Shown here piece by piece: positions 10,333-19,506 of a stretch of DNA of 64,000 nucleotides. Under the pieces are notes generated by a model. The model saw nothing but the letters and a program-made list of their open reading frames with translations. It did not search any database and was not told the DNA's origin. This stretch comes from an uncultured Oscillospiraceae bacterium. GTDB taxonomy: Bacteria > Bacillota > Clostridia > Oscillospirales > Oscillospiraceae. A program made the position numbers and the translations under genes. The DNA lies in NCBI GenBank assembly GCA_944387035.1, contig CALXDJ010000011.1:1-64000 (forward strand). Direction: 5' to 3'. How positions within the stretch are numbered: the stretch's first letter is position 1; the number at the start of each line of letters is the position of its first letter.

Positions 10333-10354
10333 AAGCGTGAAAAAGGAGTACACT
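10326..10354 (+). promoter_or_regulatory. birA promoter
   Basis: TTTACA (10326-10331), 17-bp spacer, TACACT (10349-10354), 28 bases before the birA start. Confidence 0.6.
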
Positions 10355-10382
10355 CGAACATATCTGCAAAAGGAGGGATGAC

Positions 10383-11384
10383 ATGAGCCGACAAGCTGTG
10401 TTACAGGCTCTGCGCAGCCGGGAAGGGGGATATCTCTCGGGTGAGGAACTCAGCCGGCAGCTGGGACTCAGCCGTACTGCCATTTGGAAGGCAGTGGATG
10501 CCCTGCGCAAGGACGGGTATCAGATCGAGGCCCGCACCGGTTTGGGGTACCGGCTGAGCGCCGTTCCCGACGCTTTGACGGTAGAAGAGATTCGCAATGC
10601 CCTTGCTCCGACCAAGATGGTGGGGCGGGAGCTGTACTGCTTTGATGAGGTGGATTCCACCAACACGCGGGCCAAACAACTGGCCATGGAAGGCGCGGAA
10701 GATGGAACGGTCGTAGTGGCCAACTGCCAGACGGCCGGCCGGGGGCGGATGAATCGCTCGTTTGAGTCCCCGCGGGATAAGGGAATCTATTTGACGGCTT
10801 TGCTGCGCCCGGAGCTGCCCACAGAGCGGCTGCTGCCGGTAACAGCCATGACAGGCGTAGCGGTGTGTGCTGCGGTGGAACGGGTGTGCGGAGTCCGTCC
10901 GGGACTCAAATGGCCCAATGACCCTGTCATGGGGGGGCGGAAGCTGTGCGGGATCCTGACGGAACTGTCGCTGGAAGCGGAAACGGGAAGACTGCAATAT
11001 CTGGTGGTCGGTGTGGGCGTGAACGTGCTCCATAGCCGGGAGGATTTTGCACCGGAGCTGACGGAGGTGGCAACCTCCCTGGCACAGGAGCTGGGCCATC
11101 CGGTGTCCCGTCCGGTGCTGGCGGCAGCATTGATTGAGGAATTGGACCGATTGTATCAGGCGCTGGAGAATGACGATCTGGAGCCGTATCGGAGTGCCTA
11201 CCGGGCATCCTGTGTGAATTTGGGGAAAACGGTACAGCTGCTGGAACACGGCCAGCGGGAAACGGCGCAGGCCGTGGGTATTGACGACGCCTTTGGCCTG
11301 ATTGTCCGGGATGCAGACGGCCGGGAACGGGTTGTTCGCTCGGGAGAAGTGTCGGTAAGGGGGCTTTATGGCTATGTGGACTAA
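10383..11384 (+). CDS. birA: Bifunctional biotin-protein ligase / biotin operon repressor BirA
   Basis: Joins biotin to the lysine of biotin carboxyl carrier domains through biotinyl-AMP, and represses biotin genes when loaded. Residues 1-58 form a winged helix-turn-helix (SGEELSRQLGLSRTAIWKAV), marking the repressor-type enzyme. The catalytic part has the biotinyl-AMP loop GRGR at 119-122 and KWPND at 176-180, followed by GGRKLCGILTE; a short SH3-like C-terminal domain ends the 333 residues. The ATG follows AAAGGAGG. The gene has its own promoter with a candidate BirA box, and a strong BirA box precedes bioY at 46.2 kb. It overlaps the next gene by 17 bases, so birA and the transporter pair are probably co-transcribed. 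Confidence 0.97.
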   Translation: MSRQAVLQALRSREGGYLSGEELSRQLGLSRTAIWKAVDALRKDGYQIEARTGLGYRLSAVPDALTVEEIRNALAPTKMVGRELYCFDEVDSTNTRAKQLAMEGAEDGTVVVANCQTAGRGRMNRSFESPRDKGIYLTALLRPELPTERLLPVTAMTGVAVCAAVERVCGVRPGLKWPNDPVMGGRKLCGILTELSLEAETGRLQYLVVGVGVNVLHSREDFAPELTEVATSLAQELGHPVSRPVLAAALIEELDRLYQALENDDLEPYRSAYRASCVNLGKTVQLLEHGQRETAQAVGIDDAFGLIVRDADGRERVVRSGEVSVRGLYGYVD

Positions 11385-11940
11385 GGCGCAGTGCAAAGTC
11401 CAATGGGAGCTGTTCTGCCTGTTCATTCGGATTGGCCTGATGACCTTTGGCGGAGGAACCTCCATGCTGCCTATTCTGCAGAGAGAACTGGCAGATCAGC
11501 GGGGCTGGCTGACGGAGGAAGAGCTGATGGATTACTATGCCATCGGCCAGTGTACACCGGGTATCATCGCACTGAATGTGGCGACGTTTACCGGGCGCAA
11601 GCGAGGCGGGGATTTAGGCGGCGTGGTAGCCACGGCGGGCTTTATCCTGCCGTCTTTGTGCATCATCATCGCCTTGGCCGGTGTGATCACCAGTGTGGAG
11701 CATCTCAAGTGGGTGCAGAATGCATTTGCGGGAATCCGGGCCTGTATTTGCGTGCAGATCCTCAACGCGGTGATCCGGCTGGCGAAAAAGGCACTGGTGG
11801 ATATCTGGACCGTGGGGATTTTTGTGCTGGTGTTTGTGCTGGGAGTCTTCGCGGATGTCTCGCCGGTGTGGTTCGTACTGGCCTCTGCCGCGGCGGGACT
11901 GGTGATTCGGGAACTGGAAATGAGGACGGGTGCGAAATGA
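11368..11940 (+). CDS. chrA: Chromate-type transporter, first half-size subunit
   Basis: 190-residue CHR-family half transporter with about six hydrophobic segments and the family signature FIRIGLMTFGGG near the N terminus followed by YAIGQCTPG. Short CHR proteins are encoded in pairs and act together; the second subunit starts in the ATGA overlap at 11937. The family moves chromate or other oxyanions, but in gut anaerobes the physiological substrate is not established. Two in-frame ATGs are possible (11368 and 11374) behind the GGTAAGGGGG ribosome site; the first is given. Confidence 0.88.
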   Translation: MAMWTKAQCKVQWELFCLFIRIGLMTFGGGTSMLPILQRELADQRGWLTEEELMDYYAIGQCTPGIIALNVATFTGRKRGGDLGGVVATAGFILPSLCIIIALAGVITSVEHLKWVQNAFAGIRACICVQILNAVIRLAKKALVDIWTVGIFVLVFVLGVFADVSPVWFVLASAAAGLVIRELEMRTGAK

Positions 11941-12521
11941 TTTATCTGCAGCTTTTCTGGGCCTACTTCAAGGTGGGGCTTTTCGCCATCGGCGGCGGAA
12001 TGGCGACCATTCCCTTCCTCTATGATCTATCGGATAAGACGGGCTGGTTTACCCATGCCCAACTGGCGGATATGCTGGCAGTGTCGGAATCCACGCCCGG
12101 CGCCATCGGCGTGAATATGGCGACCTTTGTGGGATATGTGACAGCCGGAATTCCCGGAGCGGTGGTAGCCACGGTGGCGCTGGCTTTGCCGTCGATCATT
12201 GTGATTTTGCTTATTGCACGGTTTTTGAGCCAGTTTCGCCACAGCCGCCAGGTGGAAGCGGCGTTTTACGGATTGCGGCCCGCTTCGGCGGCTCTGGTGG
12301 CAGCTGCCGGAATGTCGGCGGTCATGCTCTCTCTGTTTGATTTGGATACCTTTCATGTGACCGGCGCGATCAGCGATTTGCTGCGCTGGAAGGCGTGGAT
12401 TCTGGCAATTGTCGTGCTGGTGTTGACGAATTGGGTCAAGCGCACCCGTTTCTGGCACCCGATTGTGTTCATTGCGCTGTCTGCTGTGGCAGGCGTGGTG
12501 TTCGGTTTTGCAGGCACATGA
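11937..12521 (+). CDS. chrA: Chromate-type transporter, second half-size subunit
   Basis: 194-residue CHR-family partner of the preceding gene, starting at the ATG of an ATGA stop-start overlap (translation coupling). It has the same FAIGGGMATIP and ESTPGAIGVN signatures, with inverted topology expected relative to its partner, and hydrophobic segments through its length. The open frame extends far upstream of 11937, but that part lies out of frame inside the first subunit and is not coding. The last base of the stop codon is already part of the terminator stem. Confidence 0.9.
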   Translation: MIYLQLFWAYFKVGLFAIGGGMATIPFLYDLSDKTGWFTHAQLADMLAVSESTPGAIGVNMATFVGYVTAGIPGAVVATVALALPSIIVILLIARFLSQFRHSRQVEAAFYGLRPASAALVAAAGMSAVMLSLFDLDTFHVTGAISDLLRWKAWILAIVVLVLTNWVKRTRFWHPIVFIALSAVAGVVFGFAGT

Positions 12522-12552
12522 TCACCGCGGGACCATCTGGTCCCGCGGTGAT
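12521..12552 (+). terminator. Terminator of birA-chr operon
   Basis: Perfect 15-bp inverted repeat (12521-12535 with 12538-12552) beginning at the final base of the stop codon. Nothing recognisable lies from here to the promoter at 12719. Confidence 0.75.
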
Positions 12553-12718
12553 TTGCGCTTTCTCCAAGGGACAACTATGGCTGTGCAGTTATTGCATGGT
12601 GTGCAAAGAAAAACGGAGATTTCGCTATGCCCTTTTTCATCATCGCTCTTTGTACCGGGAAAATCGACTGCAAGAGACAGGAAACGTGTGAATTTCCTGA
12701 AAATTCGACACAGCAGAC

Positions 12719-12747
12719 TTGACGACTGTGGGAAAAGTCGATATTAT
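12719..12747 (+). promoter_or_regulatory. Promoter of zinc-ribbon/SH3 gene
   Basis: TTGACG (12719-12724), 17-bp spacer, TATTAT (12742-12747), 34 bases before the start codon. Confidence 0.75.
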
Positions 12748-12781
12748 GTAAATTGTAGCATTTGAGTACAGGAGGATTGCC

Positions 12782-13753
12782 ATGGCTATGAAACGCTGCC
12801 CCGTTTGCGGGGAGAAATACTCCGATACCTACGCCGAATGTCCCTTCTGTGAAGAGGAGAAGGCTTTTCAGGATGGAGAACAGATCCGCAGAGGCGGAGG
12901 ACATGGCGGACGCCGGGCGGCGGGCCGTCAGCAGATGAATCTGATTACGCCGACCTTGATCGTGTTGATTTTGATCATGGCCGGTTTGCTGGTATATTTG
13001 CTTTGGGGCGACAAGATTGCCGACTCGTTTCAATCCAAGGATGAGACGCAGACACCGCCTGTGGAGGAACTGCAGCCTGAGGAAGAGCAGCCTGCCACGG
13101 ATGGTGACGGTGAGGAAGACAGCGAGAGCGAACCGGGTGTGATGCCGGGCGGCACGGAAGAACCCGATGACACGCAGACTGAGCAGACCCCAGAGACCGA
13201 TGATGAGCTGACGTATGAGACGGCTTCCGCACTGCCGGACGGCTTGACCTTGAGTACCACAGACTTTACGCTTCGCTCTGTGGGTGAAAGCCATACCATT
13301 ACCGCTTCCGGCGGCAGCAGCACCTATACCTGGATCAGTGAGGATGAGGGCATTGCGTCTGTGGACAGCAACGGCAAGGTGACGGCCATCTCCCAGGGAA
13401 CGGTCAATGTGCTGGTGACGGATGGAACCAAGAAGGGCGTGTGCATCGTCCGCTGCAACGTGGGAACACAGAGCGGCTCTTCCACGTCCTCCACAACCTC
13501 TTCCTCCGGCAGCGGTACGACTTCCTCTTCCGGGCTGAAGACAGGAGCTGCCGTGGTGGTCAACGGCGGAAACGGTGTGTTTGTGCGTTCCGGTCCCGGA
13601 ACCAGCTATGAGGCACTGGCGACCATTCCCAACGGTGCGGAGGTTAAAATCCTGGAAAGCGCTGGAGATGGTTGGTACAAGATCTCCTTTGCCGGAACGG
13701 GCGGTGCGTCCACTACCGGATATATGAAGGGTGATTTCCTCTCCAACGGCTGA
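12782..13753 (+). CDS. Membrane protein with zinc ribbon, Ig-like (Big_2) and SH3b domains
   Basis: 323 residues. The N-terminal CPVCGEKYSDTYAECPFC is a cytoplasmic zinc ribbon; one membrane helix follows at about residues 57-80 (TLIVLILIMAGLLVYLLWG); then a Glu/Asp-rich linker, a bacterial Ig-like domain (about 150-220, with the typical GVASVDSNGKVTAISQGT-like core), a Ser/Thr linker and a C-terminal SH3b domain (about 252-320) of the kind that binds peptidoglycan. The layout suggests a protein linking a cytoplasmic sensor or scaffold to the wall. No catalytic domain is visible. It has its own promoter and a strong terminator, so it is monocistronic; AGGAGG lies 6 bases before the ATG. Confidence 0.85.
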   Translation: MAMKRCPVCGEKYSDTYAECPFCEEEKAFQDGEQIRRGGGHGGRRAAGRQQMNLITPTLIVLILIMAGLLVYLLWGDKIADSFQSKDETQTPPVEELQPEEEQPATDGDGEEDSESEPGVMPGGTEEPDDTQTEQTPETDDELTYETASALPDGLTLSTTDFTLRSVGESHTITASGGSSTYTWISEDEGIASVDSNGKVTAISQGTVNVLVTDGTKKGVCIVRCNVGTQSGSSTSSTTSSSGSGTTSSSGLKTGAAVVVNGGNGVFVRSGPGTSYEALATIPNGAEVKILESAGDGWYKISFAGTGGASTTGYMKGDFLSNG

Positions 13754-13760
13754 CAAAAGT

Positions 13761-13798
13761 AAAATATCCCCGGATGCCAATGCATCCGGGGATATTTT
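13761..13798 (+). terminator. Intrinsic terminator
   Basis: Perfect 17-bp stem (13761-13777 with 13782-13798) with an A-run on one side and a T-run on the other, so it can work in both directions. Confidence 0.9.
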
Positions 13799-13863
13799 AT
13801 TGCGCCGTGGTGAAAATCATGGTATCATGTATAATTGTACCGATGTGAGCAAGGAGTATGGAT

Positions 13864-15615
13864 ATGACAACCCGTGATTTTCAGAAAAAGTCTCAGTTTC
13901 AGATTTTCTTTTCCTATTTCCGGCCCCACTGGCGGCTGTTTGTCATGGATTTGGCCTGCGCCCTGATGATCTCCCTGATTGACCTGGCGTTTCCCTATAT
14001 TTCCCGTTGGTGCATGTATGAGCTGCTGCCCCAGAACGCATATAAAACCTTCTTTGCGGTCATGGCTGTGGTGTTTGCGGCCTTTGCCCTGCGGGCGGTC
14101 TTTACCTACATCATTGGATATTGGGGGCATACCTTCGGCATCCTGGTGGAAGCAGATATCCGCCGGGATCTGTTTCGCCACATGCAGGAGTTGTCCTTTG
14201 ACTATTTTGACCGCAATCGCACCGGGCAGCTGATGAGCCGGCTGACGGCGGACCTCTTTGATATTACGGAACTGGCCCACCATGGTCCGGAGGATATCTT
14301 CATTTCCGGTGTGACCATTGTGGGTTCCCTCATCATTCTCTTCACCATTCAGTGGCGGCTGGCTTTGGTGATTGCCCTGATTCTGCCGGTCTTTTTCCTG
14401 GTGGTGTGGCGGTGCCGCCGCTCCATGAGTGAGGCTTCCGCCCGGGTCAAGCAGAAGACCGCCGTCATCAATGCCGACATTGAGTCCGGGCTGTCCGGAA
14501 TCCGCACGGCCAAGGCCTTTGCCAATGAGGAGACGGAACTGCGCAAGTTTGATTCCTCCAACGATACCTACAAGACCTCCAAGCGGCAGTTCCACAAGGC
14601 CATGGGCCGGTTCAACGCCGCCATGGAATTTTTCCTGTGCGCCTTGTCTGCGGCGGTGATCGCGGCCGGCGGCGGTTTGATCATGGCTGGAAAGATGGAT
14701 ATCGTGGATCTTATTACCTTCAGCCTCTATATCACGACTTTCGTCAACCCCGTTCGCAAGCTTTCCAACTTTGCCGAGCTGTTTGCCAATGGCACCGCCG
14801 GCCTGGGACGCTTTGTGGAGCTGATGCGGGAAGAGCCTGCCATGAAGGATGCGCCGGATGCCACGGTGCTCTCCCGTGTGGAAGGCCGGATTGACGTAGA
14901 CCATGTGAGCTTTGCCTATCAGGATGATTTGGCCGTTCTCCACGATGTGGACCTGCATATCCGCCCCGGTGAGACGGTGGCGGTGGTGGGCCCCTCCGGC
15001 GGCGGAAAATCCACCCTCTGCCAGCTGATTCCCCGGTTTTATGATGTGACCAGCGGAGCCATCCGGATTGACGGCGTGGATGTGCGGGCCGTAACCCAGG
15101 AGTCTTTGCGTCAGAATGTGGGTGTGGTGCAGCAGGAGGTATTCCTGTTTGCCGCCAGTATTTTGGAGAATATCCGTTACGGCCGTCCCGGCGCTACGGA
15201 GGAAGAAGTGGCGCAGGCGGCAAAGCTGGCGGAGATCTATGATGATATCGTGGCCATGCCCGACGGCTTCAACACCTACGTGGGCGAGCGGGGAACCCTG
15301 CTCTCCGGCGGACAGAAACAGAGAATCTCCATTGCGCGGATCTTCCTGAAGGATCCGCCGGTGCTGATTTTGGATGAGGCCACCTCCGCGCTGGACAGCG
15401 TGACCGAGGCCCGGCTGCAGGAGACGTTTGAGCGCCTGAGCCAGGGCCGCACCACCATCATCATTGCCCACCGACTCTCGACCGTCCGGAATGCCGACCG
15501 CATTGCCGTGGTGGAAGAGGGACGGATTGTGGAGCTGGGCAGCCATGAAGAACTCATGGCCCGGGACGGCGCCTATGCGCAGCTGGTCCGTACACAGGAG
15601 CTGCGCCATGGATAA
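13864..15615 (+). CDS. ABC exporter, fused membrane-ATPase half transporter
   Basis: A type IV (MsbA-like) exporter of 583 residues: six membrane helices in the first 310 or so, then a nucleotide-binding domain with Walker A GPSGGGKST (about 375-383), signature LSGGQKQR (about 480) and Walker B VLILDEATSAL (about 500). It should work as a homodimer because no second half-transporter gene is adjacent. Substrate is unknown. An ATG also exists at 13858, but AAGGAG (13851-13856) is 1 base from it and 7 from the ATG at 13864, so the latter is chosen. A TATAAT lies at 13830-13835. The 3' end overlaps ylmH by 8 bases. Confidence 0.93.
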   Translation: MTTRDFQKKSQFQIFFSYFRPHWRLFVMDLACALMISLIDLAFPYISRWCMYELLPQNAYKTFFAVMAVVFAAFALRAVFTYIIGYWGHTFGILVEADIRRDLFRHMQELSFDYFDRNRTGQLMSRLTADLFDITELAHHGPEDIFISGVTIVGSLIILFTIQWRLALVIALILPVFFLVVWRCRRSMSEASARVKQKTAVINADIESGLSGIRTAKAFANEETELRKFDSSNDTYKTSKRQFHKAMGRFNAAMEFFLCALSAAVIAAGGGLIMAGKMDIVDLITFSLYITTFVNPVRKLSNFAELFANGTAGLGRFVELMREEPAMKDAPDATVLSRVEGRIDVDHVSFAYQDDLAVLHDVDLHIRPGETVAVVGPSGGGKSTLCQLIPRFYDVTSGAIRIDGVDVRAVTQESLRQNVGVVQQEVFLFAASILENIRYGRPGATEEEVAQAAKLAEIYDDIVAMPDGFNTYVGERGTLLSGGQKQRISIARIFLKDPPVLILDEATSALDSVTEARLQETFERLSQGRTTIIIAHRLSTVRNADRIAVVEEGRIVELGSHEELMARDGAYAQLVRTQELRHG

Positions 15616-16405
15616 AGGAGTGCTGCTGGATCGTCTGGGGGCCACAGGCGAGGACCGGATGTTGTTGGCAAAGGTCTGGGACCGGATGCAGCAGGCCCGG
15701 AGCCGGAATATTCCCGCAGCGACAGACTTTCTCTCTCCACAGCAGCAGATTCTCACCCGGGAGCTGCTGCATCTGGCGGGCGCTGCGGAGACGGAGTATG
15801 TGCTCCTGGGGGGGTACCCGGAGGCAGAACGCCGGCTGGTACTGTTTCTGCCGGATTGGATGGAGATGGAAACGGCGGAGAGTGAGAGCCCCATTCGGTG
15901 TTTGCGGGCGTCCTTCCGGGCAGAACAGTCCCTCAGTCACCGGGATTTTCTGGGAAGTCTCATGGGAATGGGCATTGTCCGGGAAAAGATCGGCGATATT
16001 CTGGTAGGGCCAGAAAGCGCGGATATCCTGGTGCTGGAGACTGTGGAGCCATTTTTGCTGCAGAGTTGGGACAGCGCCGGACGGGTGAAGCTCAATGTCA
16101 CCTCGGTGCCGCTGGAATACCTCCACATTCCCCAGGTTCAGTGGGAGGAAATCCGGGACACGGTGTCTTCCCTTCGACTGGATGCGGTGGTATCCACAGG
16201 ATTGCGGATGTCCCGGGGAAAGGCGGCGGAGCTGATTTCCGGAGGGCGTGTTCAGGTAAATTGGCAGGAGTGCACCAAGCCGGACCGGGCTGTAGCAGAG
16301 CGAGACACCATCTCCGCCCGCGGGTATGGAAAGTTTCAGCTGCTTGAGGCAGGCGGCATTACCAAAAAAGGCCGGATCTGCATTGTGGTGAAGCGATTCA
16401 TCTGA
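15608..16405 (+). CDS. ylmH: YlmH-type S4-domain RNA-binding protein
   Basis: 265 residues. The N-terminal two thirds match the YlmH family; the C terminus (about 185-250) is an S4 RNA-binding domain (RMSRGKAAELISGGRVQVNW). YlmH proteins act on stalled ribosomes in a quality-control pathway and are often found beside cell-division genes, which is not the case here. The ATG lies inside the end of the ABC gene with CAGGAG 7 bases upstream, suggesting coupled translation. Confidence 0.9.
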   Translation: MDKGVLLDRLGATGEDRMLLAKVWDRMQQARSRNIPAATDFLSPQQQILTRELLHLAGAAETEYVLLGGYPEAERRLVLFLPDWMEMETAESESPIRCLRASFRAEQSLSHRDFLGSLMGMGIVREKIGDILVGPESADILVLETVEPFLLQSWDSAGRVKLNVTSVPLEYLHIPQVQWEEIRDTVSSLRLDAVVSTGLRMSRGKAAELISGGRVQVNWQECTKPDRAVAERDTISARGYGKFQLLEAGGITKKGRICIVVKRFI

Positions 16406-16435
16406 TGGAGGGCGGTTTCAATAAGGAGGAGCAAC

Positions 16436-16645
16436 ATGGATCAAAAGCAGATTGACCGGCTCAATGAATTGGCAAAAAAGGCCAAGAGTCCGGAAGGATT
16501 GACGGAGTGGGAAACAGCGGAGCGCGCCGCGCTGCGGCGGGAGTATATCGATGCGGTGCTGGGGAATCTTCAGAGTCAGCTGGATCACACATATATTGTG
16601 GATGAGAAAGGCAATCGGAAAAAGCTGAAAAAGAAGGAGGATTGA
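16436..16645 (+). CDS. DUF896 (YnzC-like) small protein
   Basis: 69 residues, matching the DUF896 family: a helical hairpin (QKQIDRLNELAKKAKSPEGLT) followed by a basic tail ending KKLKKKED. Family members in Bacillus are small cytosolic proteins of unclear role, some linked to the SOS response. AAGGAGG precedes the ATG; 3 bases separate it from the next gene, so both are likely in one transcript. Confidence 0.9.
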   Translation: MDQKQIDRLNELAKKAKSPEGLTEWETAERAALRREYIDAVLGNLQSQLDHTYIVDEKGNRKKLKKKED

Positions 16646-16648
16646 GGG

Positions 16649-17827
16649 ATGGCATCCAGGAAAAATAATCCCAAAAGTGATGTCGCCTCCTGGGTCCTGA
16701 TTGCAGTGCTGTTTCTTGTGGGACTCTGGCCCATCGCTCTGGCAGTGCTGCTATTTAAGCTCTTTGGCAAGGATGGGCAGAAGCGGCGGATGCCGCCGCC
16801 TCTTGAGCAGCAGGAACCGGCTGGAAGCATTCCCGCACCGGTAAAGAAGAGAGGGACCGGGCCTGTGACACCGGTAAAACGGAGGAACCGGGCTCAGACG
16901 GCAGCGCAGAGAGTGACACAGACGCCTGCGGCAAAGACCTCCACTGCTCGGGTGCTCAAGATTGTCGGAGTGGTCATTGCCGTGGTGAGCCTTTTGGCCT
17001 GCTGGGAGCCCATCGATATGATGATCTGGCTGGGTGAGCTGGATTGGTGGTATATCGAGAGCCTGCTGACAGCGCTGGCCGGTGTGGTAGCCGGTATTGC
17101 CATGCTGGTGTGCGGTGTGTCCATGGAGCGGAGCCTGCGGCGTTATCATCAGTATCTGGCCGTCATGGGAAACCGGGAGGCACTGGCCATTGACGAGTTG
17201 GCCCGGACCCTGGGGCATCCCCGGGATCGGGTGGAAAAAGACCTGCAGAAGATGATCGACAAAGGATATTTTGGGGAGACGACGTATCTGAATCTGGAAC
17301 TGGGATATCTTTTCCGCAGTTCGGAGGCAGATGAAGCCCTGCGCAAAGAAAAACAGCAGCAGGAAACATCCAGGCAGGAGCCGCCCAAGCAAGAGACGAT
17401 GACGGACTACGATGTGATCTTGCAGAAGATACGCAATGCCAATGACCGCATTGCCGATGAGGCACTCTCGGCCAAGATTGACCAGCTGGAGTCCATCACT
17501 GCCCGTATTTTCAAGGCAGTAGAGGCGGACCCGGCCAAACGGGGAAAAATTGATACCTTTTTGAACTACTACCTGCCTACCACGCAGAAGCTCTTGGACT
17601 CCTATGCGGAGTTTGAAGCTGCCGGTGTGGAAGGGGAAAACCTGCGTCAGGCCAAAGGCCGTATTGAGGCGGCCATGGACTCCATTGTGCGGGGATTTAC
17701 CCATCAGCTCGATGAGCTCTATCAGGCCGATGCCATGGATGTGGACAGCGACCTGCGGGTGATGGAGAACATGCTGCGCCGGGACACTGCCACGGTTGCC
17801 CAGGACTTTGGCCTGGATCAAAAATAA
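16649..17827 (+). CDS. XpaC-family (5-bromo-4-chloroindolyl phosphate hydrolysis) membrane protein
   Basis: 392 residues. Hydrophobic segments at about 14-36, then a basic linker, then two more helices at about 100-155. Residues around 160-225 resemble a winged-helix or PCI-like unit (RTLGHPRDRVEKDLQKMIDKG). The C-terminal 150 residues are a helical XpaC domain (DYDVILQKIRNANDRI through LDELYQADAMDVDSDLRVME). The family name comes from an indirect phosphatase phenotype; no hydrolase motif is visible. XpaC often pairs with a TelA-type toxic-anion protein, but none is present here. Confidence 0.8.
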   Translation: MASRKNNPKSDVASWVLIAVLFLVGLWPIALAVLLFKLFGKDGQKRRMPPPLEQQEPAGSIPAPVKKRGTGPVTPVKRRNRAQTAAQRVTQTPAAKTSTARVLKIVGVVIAVVSLLACWEPIDMMIWLGELDWWYIESLLTALAGVVAGIAMLVCGVSMERSLRRYHQYLAVMGNREALAIDELARTLGHPRDRVEKDLQKMIDKGYFGETTYLNLELGYLFRSSEADEALRKEKQQQETSRQEPPKQETMTDYDVILQKIRNANDRIADEALSAKIDQLESITARIFKAVEADPAKRGKIDTFLNYYLPTTQKLLDSYAEFEAAGVEGENLRQAKGRIEAAMDSIVRGFTHQLDELYQADAMDVDSDLRVMENMLRRDTATVAQDFGLDQK

Positions 17828-17883
17828 GGACCGGCTGTCAGCCAAAGAAAGTAAATTATCATGATTGAAGGAGGGACCATTTC

Positions 17884-19323
17884 GTGTCCGTACTGCAAAA
17901 TTTAGAACCCAAGAATGTATACCGCTTTTTTGAGCAGATGTGTGCCATTCCCCATGGTTCCCGAAACACAAAGGCCATCAGCGACTGGTGTGTGGCATTT
18001 GCGCGGGAGCGGGGGTTGGAGTACTATCAGGATGAGGCCAACAATGTCATCCTCATCAAGGAGGCTTCCGCAGGCTATGAGCATGCCCCGGCTGTGATCC
18101 TCCAGGGACACTTGGACATGGTGTGCGAAAAAGCCCCGGACTGCACCAAGGATATGGAGCGGGAAGGGCTGGACCTGGCGGTGGATGGAGATTACGTCTA
18201 CGCAGTGGGCACCACCCTGGGCGGAGACGACGGAATCGCGGCTGCCATGGCCCTGGCTCTGCTGGATGATGACAGCATTCCTCATCCCCGGCTGGAAGTC
18301 GTGCTGACGACCGAGGAGGAAATCGGGATGCTGGGCGCTGCGGTGCTGGATGTAACGCCGCTGCAGGGCCGGGAATTGGTGAACCTGGATTCCGAGGCTG
18401 AGGGTGTGTTTACCGTGGGGTGTGCCGGCGGCAGTTCGTCCCGCTGCGTCCTGCCCATTGAGCGTGCGGCGTTTGATGGGGCTTGCCTACAGGTGCAGAT
18501 TTCGGGTCTGACCGGCGGGCACTCCGGCGCGGAGATTCACAAGGGCCGTGCCAATGCGGACATGCTGATGGGCCGGATTCTGCGGGCCATGGCGCAGGCA
18601 ACGCCGGTGCGGCTGGTGTCTGTGGACGGCGGATTGAAGGACAACGCCATCGCTACGGCGGCAACCGCTGTGGTATGTGCTGCGGATGTCCAGGCTGCGG
18701 AGCAGGCGGCTGAGGAACTGGGACGGGCACTGGCCCGGGAGTATGCTGTGCCGGACCCCAATCTGACTGTGACTGTGGAGGCGGCAGATTGCCGGCAGAT
18801 GCCCATGGATGAGGCGTCCACGGCCCGTGTGCTGTGCCTGCTGACCTGCGCGCCCAATGGCGTCCAGGCCATGAGTCAGGATATTCCCGGACTGGTGCAG
18901 ACCTCTTTGAATCTGGGAATTTTGAAAACGGGAGAGACGGAGGTCTGCGCGACTTTCAGCGTGCGCAGTTCCGTGGCTACCCAGAAAGAGATGCTGCATG
19001 ACCGTCTGCGCTGCCTGATGGAGCAGCTGGGTGGTCAGCTGGAGATTACGGGAGATTACCCGGCCTGGGAATACCGGCGGGAATCTCCGCTGCGGGAGCG
19101 CATGGTGAGAATTTTCCAGGCACAGTACGGCCATGAGCCCAAGATCGAGGCCATTCACGCCGGTGTGGAGTGCGGATTGCTGTGCGGCAAGCTGCCGGAT
19201 CTGGACTGCGTGTCCGTGGGACCGGACCTGCTGGAGATCCATACTCCCCGGGAGAAGATGAGCATTTCTTCCGTCCAGCGGGTGTGGGATTTCCTGAAGG
19301 AAGTTTTGCGGGAGAGCAAATAA
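17884..19323 (+). CDS. pepD: Aminoacyl-histidine dipeptidase (PepD, M20 family)
   Basis: Cytosolic zinc peptidase that splits Xaa-His and other dipeptides. The 479-residue length is normal. Metal and catalytic motifs: GHLDM (His76, Asp78), GGDDG (Asp115/116), TTEEEIG (Glu144-146), the NLDSE metal segment and a late His in HAGVECG. Between them lies the lid/dimerisation domain with GGHSGAEI. The start is GTG at 17884, 8 bases after GGAGGG. A gap of 56 bases separates it from the preceding operon. Confidence 0.95.
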   Translation: MSVLQNLEPKNVYRFFEQMCAIPHGSRNTKAISDWCVAFARERGLEYYQDEANNVILIKEASAGYEHAPAVILQGHLDMVCEKAPDCTKDMEREGLDLAVDGDYVYAVGTTLGGDDGIAAAMALALLDDDSIPHPRLEVVLTTEEEIGMLGAAVLDVTPLQGRELVNLDSEAEGVFTVGCAGGSSSRCVLPIERAAFDGACLQVQISGLTGGHSGAEIHKGRANADMLMGRILRAMAQATPVRLVSVDGGLKDNAIATAATAVVCAADVQAAEQAAEELGRALAREYAVPDPNLTVTVEAADCRQMPMDEASTARVLCLLTCAPNGVQAMSQDIPGLVQTSLNLGILKTGETEVCATFSVRSSVATQKEMLHDRLRCLMEQLGGQLEITGDYPAWEYRRESPLRERMVRIFQAQYGHEPKIEAIHAGVECGLLCGKLPDLDCVSVGPDLLEIHTPREKMSISSVQRVWDFLKEVLRESK

Positions 19324-19364
19324 GAGACGCTTGACCAGCCTCTTTTCTGTGATCTGAACATCAA

Positions 19365-19404
19365 AAAAACCGGACAGGATGCCGCGGCATTCTGTCCGGT
19401 TTTT
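19365..19404 (+). terminator. pepD terminator
   Basis: 19-bp stem (19365-19383 with 19386-19404, one G-T pair) ending in TTTTT. Confidence 0.9.
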
Positions 19405-19434
19405 GAATGCCTGTGGAAAAACGACACGGATGAC

Positions 19435-19463
19435 TTGCAATTCCTCGCCGGGCGTGCTATGAT
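19435..19463 (+). promoter_or_regulatory. Promoter of metal-binding lipoprotein gene
   Basis: TTGCAA (19435-19440), 17-bp spacer, TATGAT (19458-19463). Confidence 0.7.
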
Positions 19464-19470
19464 ATCCAAT

Positions 19471-19485
19471 TGAAAATCATTCTCA
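19471..19485 (+). promoter_or_regulatory. Fur-family operator over the transcription start
   Basis: TGAAAATCATTCTCA has the 7-1-7 layout of a Fur box (TGATAATNATTATCA), with one mismatch per arm. It lies 7 bases after the -10 hexamer, where a bound repressor would block initiation. The outer TGA/TCA fits Fur better than the Zur consensus TCG..CGA. Confidence 0.6.
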
Positions 19486-19506
19486 AATTGAAAGGAATCA
19501 AACCAC

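Noticed and set aside
11391-11936. Long N-terminal extension of the second chromate-type subunit
   Set aside because: It is out of frame inside the first subunit gene; the family start is at the ATGA overlap at 11937.
12553-12765. Small open frames between the chr pair and the zinc-ribbon gene
   Set aside because: They run through the terminator and promoter, lack ribosome sites and have no recognisable sequence.
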